Assembly (NCBI GenBank): GCA_024695415.1
Contig: JAILIE010000015.1
Location: 1 to 37,506, forward strand
DNA length: 37,506 nt
Direction of reading: 5' to 3'
Origin: Clostridiales bacterium
GTDB taxonomy: Bacteria > Bacillota > Clostridia > Christensenellales > Aristaeellaceae
The position numbers and the translations under genes were made by a program. Numbering within the stretch: position 1 is the stretch's first letter; every line of letters begins with the position of its first letter. Below are positions 31,957 through 37,506 of this stretch, in pieces. Under the pieces are notes generated by a model. The model had not been told where the DNA came from, searched no databases, and was given only the letters and a program-made list of their open reading frames with translations.

Positions 31957-32381
31957 ACATACTGGTGATCAACGGGCCGAACCTGAACATGCTGGGGATC
32001 CGGGAACCCGGAATCTACGGCCGGGAAACCTACGCGGACCTGTGCCGGAAAATCCGGGAACACGCGGAGAAAAAGGAGATCGGCGTGACCCTGTACCAGT
32101 CCAACCACGAGGGGGACCTGGTGGACGCGATCCAGCAGGCATACGGAAAAGCCGACGGCATCGTGATCAATCCCGGCGCATATACGCATACGAGCGTCGC
32201 GATCCTGGACGCGCTGAAAGCGGTTTCCATCCGCGCGGTGGAGGTGCATATCTCCGACGTGGACGCCCGGGAGGAGTTCCGGAAGATCAGCTATGTCCGG
32301 CTGGCCTGTGAGAAGACCATTTCCGGCCACGGGACGGACGGCTACCTGGAAGCGATCGATTACCTGGCGGGAGGCAACTGA
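31953..32381 (+). CDS. aroQ: 3-dehydroquinate dehydratase, type II
   Basis: A 142-residue dehydratase that converts 3-dehydroquinate to 3-dehydroshikimate, step three. Seen: ILVINGPNLNMLGIREPG, catalytic Tyr22 in GIYGRETY, Asn73 in VINPGAYTHTS and His99 in VEVHISDVDAREEF. Type II enzymes are small dodecamers, unlike type I AroD. Its ATG overlaps the aroE/K stop by four bases, and its own stop is two bases before the aroA ATG at 32384, so translation of three genes is tightly coupled. Confidence 0.95.
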   Translation: MNILVINGPNLNMLGIREPGIYGRETYADLCRKIREHAEKKEIGVTLYQSNHEGDLVDAIQQAYGKADGIVINPGAYTHTSVAILDALKAVSIRAVEVHISDVDAREEFRKISYVRLACEKTISGHGTDGYLEAIDYLAGGN

Positions 32382-32383
32382 GC

Positions 32384-33595
32384 ATGCGCGTTCGGATTGA
32401 ACCGGGACGGCCCGCCGGGACCCAGGAGGCGCCGCCCTCCAAGTCGATGGCGCACCGGCTGATGATCTGCGCGGCGTTGGCGGAAGGGCGGAGCGTCGTC
32501 CGCCATGTGGACGTTTCCGAGGACATGCTCGCGACGGCGGACTGCCTGAAAGCGCTCGGCGCGGGCGTCAAGCGGGAAGGGCGGGACGTCATCATTGACG
32601 GATGCCGGCCGGAAAACGCGGAAAGCGCCACGCTGCCCTGCCGCGAAAGCGGGAGCACGCTGCGGTTCATGATTCCCCTGTGCCTGGCCGGCCGGGCGGA
32701 AATGGAGCTGGAGGGCAGTGAACGGCTGATGAGCCGCCCGCTGGACGTGTATGAGGAGATCTGCCGGGAACGGGGACTGCTGTTTAAGCGCGGCGGCTGC
32801 CGCCTGAAGGTGCGCGGGCCGCTGGACGCGGGGGAGTTCACGGTGCCCGGGGATATCAGCAGCCAGTTTATTACCGGATTGATGATGGCGCTGCCCCTGA
32901 AGAAGGCGGACAGCCGGATCCGTATCCTGCCGCCGGTGGAAAGCCGGCCGTACCTGGACATGACCCAGGAGGCCATGGCGGCCTTCGGCGTGAAGACGGA
33001 ATGGGAGAGCGAAAACGTCCTGCGGATTCCGGGGAACGGGGCCTACCGGCCCCGGGAAATTACCGTGGAGGGCGACTGGTCGAACGCGGCGTTCTTTGAG
33101 GCGCTGGACAAAACCGGCGGGGACGTGAAGCTGACGGGCCTGAGGGACGACAGCCTTCAGGGGGACCGGGTATGCCGGGACTGCCTGGACCGCATCCGCG
33201 GGGGGTGGGCGGAGCTGGACGTGGCGGACTGCCCGGACCTGGCGCCGGTGCTGATGGCTGCCGCGGCGCTGTGCCACGGCGCGAAGCTGACCGGGACCCG
33301 GCGGCTGAAAATCAAGGAAAGCGACCGCGGCGCCGCGATGGCGGAGGAAATGGCGAAGTTCGGCCTCCGGATCGAAAACCGGGAGAACGAGATCGTCGTT
33401 CCGGGGACCGGAATCCGGCCGCCGGAGGAGATCCTGCAAAGCCACAACGACCACCGGATCGCGATGGCGCTGTCCGTGATGTGCGTGAAGACCGGCGGGA
33501 CGATCGACGGGGCGGAAGCGGTCCGGAAAAGCCTGCCGGATTACTGGGAACGGCTGAGGCAGCTGGGGATCCGGGCGGCGGAAACGGACGCGTAA
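32384..33595 (+). CDS. aroA: 3-phosphoshikimate 1-carboxyvinyltransferase (EPSP synthase)
   Basis: A 403-residue enzyme joining shikimate 3-phosphate and PEP, step six. Seen: APPSKSMAHR at 16-25, and ESGSTLRF at 88-95, the site where the common E. coli-type enzyme reads NAGTAMR; the ESGSTLRF form is frequent in Clostridia and may alter glyphosate behaviour, which I cannot judge here. Also DISSQFITGLMM, RLKIKESDRG and HNDHRIAMAL. It is two bases after aroQ and 30 bases before tyrA. Confidence 0.95.
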   Translation: MRVRIEPGRPAGTQEAPPSKSMAHRLMICAALAEGRSVVRHVDVSEDMLATADCLKALGAGVKREGRDVIIDGCRPENAESATLPCRESGSTLRFMIPLCLAGRAEMELEGSERLMSRPLDVYEEICRERGLLFKRGGCRLKVRGPLDAGEFTVPGDISSQFITGLMMALPLKKADSRIRILPPVESRPYLDMTQEAMAAFGVKTEWESENVLRIPGNGAYRPREITVEGDWSNAAFFEALDKTGGDVKLTGLRDDSLQGDRVCRDCLDRIRGGWAELDVADCPDLAPVLMAAAALCHGAKLTGTRRLKIKESDRGAAMAEEMAKFGLRIENRENEIVVPGTGIRPPEEILQSHNDHRIAMALSVMCVKTGGTIDGAEAVRKSLPDYWERLRQLGIRAAETDA

Positions 33596-33625
33596 AAAGA
33601 GACAGAACAGGAAGGATGATCCGGT

Positions 33626-34489
33626 ATGGAATGGATCAGCAGGAGGAATATCCTGATCGTGGGCCTCGGCCTGATGGGCGGCAGCTACGCCCGGGCCCTG
33701 AAACGGCTGGGGTTCCACATCATCGCGATCGATAAGGATACGGACTCTGTCCGCTGGGCGGAGGAGCAGGGAATCATCGACCGGGGATACGACTATGTGG
33801 ACGAGGACGCGGTCCGGGACGCGGACGCGGCGATCTTCGCCCTGTATCCGGAGGTCTTCGTGCAGTGGATCCGGGACTGGCAGCACCTGTTCAAGCCGGG
33901 CTTGCGGATCACGGACGTGACCGGCGTCAAGGCCTGCGTGGTGTACGACGTGCAGGCGGCCCTGCGGGAGGACGTGGAGTTTATCGCAGCGCATCCCATG
34001 GCCGGCCGCGAGGTATACGGCGTCCGGAACAGCGACGAGCGGATCTTCCGGGACGCGAACTATATCGTGGTGCCGACGGAAAAGAACACCCGCGAGGCCG
34101 TGGAATGGTGCAAGAGCCTGGGCCGGCTGCTCGGCTTCCGGCATATCGCCGAGCTGTCCCCGGAGGAGCATGACGAGATGATCGGCTTCGTGTCCCAGCT
34201 GACCCACGTGATCGCGGTGTCGCTGATGACCTGCTCGGACAACACGCACCTGGTGGATTACACCGGCGACTCCTTCCGGGACCTGACCCGGATCGCGCGG
34301 ATCAACGACGCGATGTGGAGCGAGCTTTTCCTGATGAACCGCGAACCGCTCCTGCGGCAGATGGACGTCTTCCTGGAGGAGATGGCCGGGTTCCGGAAGA
34401 TGCTGGAGTCCGGGGACATCGAGGGAATGCGGGCCAAGATGCGGCTGTCCACCGAGCGCCGGGCGCTGTTTGACAAAAAGAAGAATTGA
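33626..34489 (+). CDS. tyrA: Prephenate dehydrogenase
   Basis: A 287-residue NAD(P)-dependent enzyme that turns prephenate into 4-hydroxyphenylpyruvate, committing chorismate-derived carbon to tyrosine. Seen: NAD-binding ILIVGLGLMGGSYA at 9-22, HPMAGREVYGV (catalytic His), and later VSQLTHVIA. It lacks a fused chorismate mutase domain and a C-terminal ACT domain, so direct tyrosine feedback through ACT is not visible. Its place in the operon fits tyrosine-sensitive control by the leader peptide. It is 11 bases before the DAHP synthase gene. Confidence 0.93.
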   Translation: MEWISRRNILIVGLGLMGGSYARALKRLGFHIIAIDKDTDSVRWAEEQGIIDRGYDYVDEDAVRDADAAIFALYPEVFVQWIRDWQHLFKPGLRITDVTGVKACVVYDVQAALREDVEFIAAHPMAGREVYGVRNSDERIFRDANYIVVPTEKNTREAVEWCKSLGRLLGFRHIAELSPEEHDEMIGFVSQLTHVIAVSLMTCSDNTHLVDYTGDSFRDLTRIARINDAMWSELFLMNREPLLRQMDVFLEEMAGFRKMLESGDIEGMRAKMRLSTERRALFDKKKN

Positions 34490-34500
34490 GGCGATGAGAC

Positions 34501-35529
34501 ATGAATATGCTCTTTGAAAGGAAACTGGCCATTCCCATGGAAGTCAAGGAGATGTATCCCCTGACCGGGAACATCAGCGAGATTGTGGAGAAACGGATCG
34601 CTGAACTGAAGATGATCTTTGACGGCCGTTCCGACAAGTTCCTGCTGGTGATCGGACCCTGCTCCGCCGACCGGGAGGACAGCGTAATGGAGTATGTCAC
34701 CCGGCTGAAGAAGCTGGCGGACAAGGTGGAGGACAAAATCTTCGTCGTGCCCCGGATCTATACCAACAAGCCGCGCACCACCGGCGACGGGTACAAGGGC
34801 ATGCTGCACCAGCCGAAGCCGGATGAGAAGCCGGATATGTTCAAGGGCATCATCGCGATCCGCAAGCTGCATATGCGCGTGGTGCAGGAGACCGGGATGG
34901 CCGCGGCGGATGAGATGCTGTATCCGGAAAACCACAAGTACCTGGACGACCTGATGGGCTACGTGGCCGTCGGCGCCCGGTCCGTGGAGGATCAGCAGCA
35001 CCGGCTGACCGCCAGCGGGATCGAGGTGCCGGTGGGCATGAAAAATCCCACCAGCGGCGATTTCCAGGTGATGCTGAACGCGGTCCAGGCGGCACAGCAT
35101 CCGCATACCTTCATCTACCGCGGATGGGAAGCGCATTCGGAAGGAAATCCCTACGCCCACGCGATCCTGCGGGGATCGACGAACAAGCACGGCCAGTCGC
35201 TGCCGAACTACCATTATGAGGACCTGATGCTGGTCAACGATTTCTACCAGGAGCGGGGGCTGCAGAATCCGGCGGTGGTGGTGGACGTGAACCACGCGAA
35301 CTCCGGGAAGAAATACCTGGAGCAGATCCGGATCGCGAAGGAAGTGCTGAACAGCCGGCGGTATAATGAATCGCTGAAGAAGCTGGTCAAAGGACTGATG
35401 ATTGAGAGCTACCTGGTCGACGGGAACCAGAAGGTCGGCGGGGATGTGTTCGGGCAGTCGATTACGGATCCGTGTCTGGGATGGGAGAAGACGGAGCGGC
35501 TGGTGATGGATATCGCGGAGGCTCTGTAA
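34501..35529 (+). CDS. aroF: DAHP synthase (type I, AroG/F/H-like)
   Basis: A 342-residue enzyme that condenses PEP and erythrose 4-phosphate, the first step of the pathway. Seen: LLVIGPCSADREDS (PEP site), PRIYTNKPRTTGDGYKG, RSVEDQQHRL, PVGMKNPTSGD and VVVDVNHANSGKK (metal and substrate side). It resembles the E. coli AroG/F/H class rather than the AroA(Q)-fused type. Feedback specificity cannot be told from the sequence, and the symbol aroF is a class label only. It is the last gene of the operon. Repeat copy C follows 34 bases later. Confidence 0.93.
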   Translation: MNMLFERKLAIPMEVKEMYPLTGNISEIVEKRIAELKMIFDGRSDKFLLVIGPCSADREDSVMEYVTRLKKLADKVEDKIFVVPRIYTNKPRTTGDGYKGMLHQPKPDEKPDMFKGIIAIRKLHMRVVQETGMAAADEMLYPENHKYLDDLMGYVAVGARSVEDQQHRLTASGIEVPVGMKNPTSGDFQVMLNAVQAAQHPHTFIYRGWEAHSEGNPYAHAILRGSTNKHGQSLPNYHYEDLMLVNDFYQERGLQNPAVVVDVNHANSGKKYLEQIRIAKEVLNSRRYNESLKKLVKGLMIESYLVDGNQKVGGDVFGQSITDPCLGWEKTERLVMDIAEAL

Positions 35530-35562
35530 CAGAAAAGAACCTGATGAGCCGTTTCTCCTCTT

Positions 35563-35664
35563 CCCCTGCACCCCTTCTCAGTGCATTTTATTGATTTGTA
35601 ATGCGGCGTAAAGGCACTGAGACGGGGATTAGTTAGTGTGCGGGGCTGCGCCCCGCAGCCTGCC
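35563..35664 (+). repeat. Full copy (C) of the dispersed structured intergenic repeat
   Basis: Stem 1 is CTCAGTGC/GCACTGAG (35577-35584, 35614-35621, 29-base loop). Stem 2 is GCGGGGC/GCCCCGC (35640-35656, loop TGC). Flanks CCCCTGCACCCCTTCTC, ACGGGGATTA and CAGCCTGCC match copy B at 18728-18832. The loops differ completely. Confidence 0.75.
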
Positions 35665-35741
35665 TTGGTGCGTATTGAAACGGGTACTTCCTGGTGCAAC
35701 AGGATTTATGAGCTGCGAAAAACGTAAACGCATATAAAAGA

Positions 35742-35784
35742 GGGCCGCGGGCCGGGTGTGAACCCGGAGCCCGCGGCCCTTTTG
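35742..35784. terminator. Bidirectional terminator of the flavoprotein gene
   Basis: GGGCCGCGGGC (35742-35752) and GCCCGCGGCCC (35769-35779) form an 11-bp stem with inner CCGGG/CCCGG pairing; TTTT follows at the plus side and AAAA precedes it, so it can end both the minus-strand gene and any read-through from the aromatic operon. Confidence 0.85.
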
Positions 35785-35793
35785 ATTATGGGA

Positions 35794-37506
35794 TTACTTG
35801 TTGTCCTCGACGATCGCGTTGGCAGCGGTCCGGCCGGAAACGAAGATCTCAACGATCGCGTTGCCGCCCAGGCGGTTGCCGCCGTGAATACCGCCGGTGA
35901 CTTCGCCCGCGGCATAGAGGCCGGGGATGATGTTACCTTCAGTGTCCAGTACGTGACGATTGACGTCCACCTTCAGACCACCCATGGTATGGTGGGTGGA
36001 GGGGGCCATCAGACGGACAGCGACCAGAGTATTGTCCAGATCGTAGGTATCCAGGATGTACTTTTTGTTTTCATCCTTCTGGACATCGCCGACAGTGCGG
36101 TCAGCCTGCTGCTTTTTCACATCCGGGAATTCGGCAGAGCCTTCGTTGACCAGCTGCATCACAGCCGCGTCATAAGCCTTTACGGTCTCCAGAATGGTGG
36201 CCGCGTCGACCTGGACGCCCGCAAACTCGGGATCCGCCAAAAGCGCGGACAGCTCTTCCTCGTTGCAGTGGATCTTATAATACCGTCCATCGTACTGGTC
36301 CTTGCTCAGCTGCGCGACGGGCGGGCCCGGGATGTGCTGTTCCGCATTGAAGAACTCAATGAAGACGCCGGGGGTGCCATTCTTGACCATGCCGTTTTCA
36401 AACTCAGCCAGGGACAGCACGTCACGCTCGGAACCTTCGTCCACGAAGCGCTTGCCGGTCAGCGGGCTGACCCAGCAGGCGTAGGTGCCGCTGCCGAAGG
36501 CCAGGTTGCCGTTGTCCACCCAGGAGATGGGCATCAGCTGGGTGAAGTCCATACCGGTCACATCCGCACCGATGGCCTGCGCCATGACGATGCCGTCGCC
36601 CACCTGGGAGGAACGGTTGGTGGTCTTGGTGGAGGTGGTCAGGTAGGCCTGATCCCAGTAAGCGTTGTCTTTCAGAACCAATTCGATGTTGGCCGCATAA
36701 CCGCCGGTCGCCAGCACCACGCCCTTTTCGGCATGAGCGACGACTTCAGTTCCGTCATACATCACGGCCTTGACGCCGGTGACCCGGCCGTCTTCCACGA
36801 TCAGTTCCTTCGCGGTGGTACGGGTCATGATCTGGTTGCCCTTTTCGGTGATCGTTTTCATCGGGCCGACGAAGTATGTGGACCAGTTGCTTTCCTGGGG
36901 AGAGGGATACTCGTTTTCACGATTCCACAGCGCACCGATCAGGGTGGGCTGGGTATCCTCGACGAACTTCGCACCCTGCGCCTCGAGCCAGGGCTTCAGG
37001 TCCTGGCCGCCTTCGATGAACTGGGTGACCAGGTCGATGTCGCCGTAGATCCAGCGGGACTTGTCCGCCGTCTGGCGCAGGCCGCCGTAGTAGGTCTGGA
37101 AGATGTGCAGGTTAATCGTGGAGAACAGAGTCAGGTTGGTTTCCGGAACACCGGCCGCGAGCTGGGGCTCCGCCCAGTCCAGATAAGCCTGGATTTCTTC
37201 CTTCAGGGCCTTCAGAACGGGGAGATATTCGGCGTGCACACCGTGCTTGCTCAGCTCCTCGTCGTCGCCGGCAACGAAATCGTTGGTCTTGTAGAATTCT
37301 TCATCAAAGGGCTCTTCGCTCCAGTCACGGATGATGCGGAGGGTTTGGATGTTGTTGGCGCTGGCCTTGACCTTGTTGTAGGTCTCGCCGGCATATTCGC
37401 CCGTAGTGGCATCCGGATCCGCCGGATCCCAGACCAGATACTTCATGACGGACTGGAACTGGCCGCCGGAAACCAGCGTGTTGCCGCCGACTTCCGCGTT
37501 CTTTTC
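35794..37506 (-). CDS. Fumarate-reductase-type flavoprotein (N-terminus outside window)
   Basis: The frame is open to the right edge, so at least the first part of the gene is missing; the window shows about 570 residues. It reads into an FAD-binding_2 domain with EKNAEVGGNTLVSGG at its visible start, LATGGYAANIEL, SPLTGKRFVDEGSERD, HTMGGLKVDVN and the C-terminal FAD end GLYAAGEVTGGIHGGNRLGGNAI. Family members reduce fumarate, urocanate or other enoates. The substrate cannot be told. It ends at a strong terminator. The missing part may hold a signal peptide or an FMN-binding domain, as in related extracellular reductases. Confidence 0.9.
   Translation of the reverse strand, partial: EKNAEVGGNTLVSGGQFQSVMKYLVWDPADPDATTGEYAGETYNKVKASANNIQTLRIIRDWSEEPFDEEFYKTNDFVAGDDEELSKHGVHAEYLPVLKALKEEIQAYLDWAEPQLAAGVPETNLTLFSTINLHIFQTYYGGLRQTADKSRWIYGDIDLVTQFIEGGQDLKPWLEAQGAKFVEDTQPTLIGALWNRENEYPSPQESNWSTYFVGPMKTITEKGNQIMTRTTAKELIVEDGRVTGVKAVMYDGTEVVAHAEKGVVLATGGYAANIELVLKDNAYWDQAYLTTSTKTTNRSSQVGDGIVMAQAIGADVTGMDFTQLMPISWVDNGNLAFGSGTYACWVSPLTGKRFVDEGSERDVLSLAEFENGMVKNGTPGVFIEFFNAEQHIPGPPVAQLSKDQYDGRYYKIHCNEEELSALLADPEFAGVQVDAATILETVKAYDAAVMQLVNEGSAEFPDVKKQQADRTVGDVQKDENKKYILDTYDLDNTLVAVRLMAPSTHHTMGGLKVDVNRHVLDTEGNIIPGLYAAGEVTGGIHGGNRLGGNAIVEIFVSGRTAANAIVEDNK

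Noticed and set aside
1..37506. CRISPR array, tRNA, rRNA, transposon or phage genes
   Set aside because: I found no repeat-spacer series, tRNA or rRNA sequence, transposase, integrase or phage-like gene.

Overview
The window looks like part of a GC-rich Clostridia (Bacillota) chromosome, perhaps from a gut or rumen commensal. The grounds are strong Shine-Dalgarno (SD) sequences before nearly every gene, sigma-A type promoters, a queT gene behind a preQ1-like leader, a MerR/AdhR-type regulator with its box, a cellodextrinase-like GH9 enzyme and secreted SH3-type proteins. The species cannot be read from the sequence. I see no tRNA, rRNA, CRISPR array, insertion sequence or phage gene. Most of the window appears to be stable chromosome; the first 2.5 kb looks more AT-rich than the rest (by eye, not computed).

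Layout. 1-4.8 kb: the end of an ABC exporter, a DinB-like/DUF3795 fusion, a ComB-like phosphatase and a Nudix-HD fusion. 4.9-8.1 kb (minus): a 7TM-PAS-like-GGDEF diguanylate cyclase followed by a DUF218 exported protein. 8.1-10.7 kb (minus): secreted SH3-like protein, GNAT, methyltransferase. 10.8-12.6 kb: YcaQ/AlkX-like DNA glycosylase and MsrA. 12.6-18.3 kb: an aldehyde-stress regulon, made of an aldo/keto reductase with two 4Fe-4S motifs, a double GNAT, an AdhR-like MerR regulator, an iron-type alcohol dehydrogenase and a GH9 enzyme. 18.3-19.6 kb (minus): HPt protein and PAP2 phosphatase. 20.0-23.8 kb: SDR, phosphodiester glycosidase, and the pseudouridine kinase and glycosidase pair psuK-psuG. 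23.8-27.7 kb (minus): a 1293-residue c-di-GMP phosphodiesterase with sugar-sensor-like N-terminus and beta-helix-like C-terminus. 27.7-28.4 kb: preQ1-like riboswitch and queT. 28.4-35.5 kb: an aromatic amino acid operon, aroB-aroC-aroE/K-aroQ-aroA-tyrA-DAHP synthase. 35.8 kb to the end (minus): a fumarate-reductase-like flavoprotein, cut by the window edge.

Three systems stand out. First, the aromatic operon encodes all seven shikimate steps plus prephenate dehydrogenase. It is preceded by a promoter, a 20-codon leader peptide containing YSYYF, a possible antiterminator and a clear intrinsic terminator, which is the layout of ribosome-mediated attenuation sensing tyrosine. Second, two promoters 2.7 kb apart carry the same CTTAGAG-N4-CTTTAAG dyad inside a 19-bp spacer, and the MerR gene beside one of them has Cys52, so one regulator can be assigned to two oxidoreductase operons. 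Third, the 1293-residue phosphodiesterase joins a LacI-type binding domain, a degenerate GGDEF, an intact EAL domain and an extracellular-type beta-helix in one protein with no visible signal peptide or membrane segment.

A dispersed intergenic repeat is also present. Its two full copies keep the same stems through compensatory base changes, and a partial copy forms part of the terminator region of the GH9 gene.
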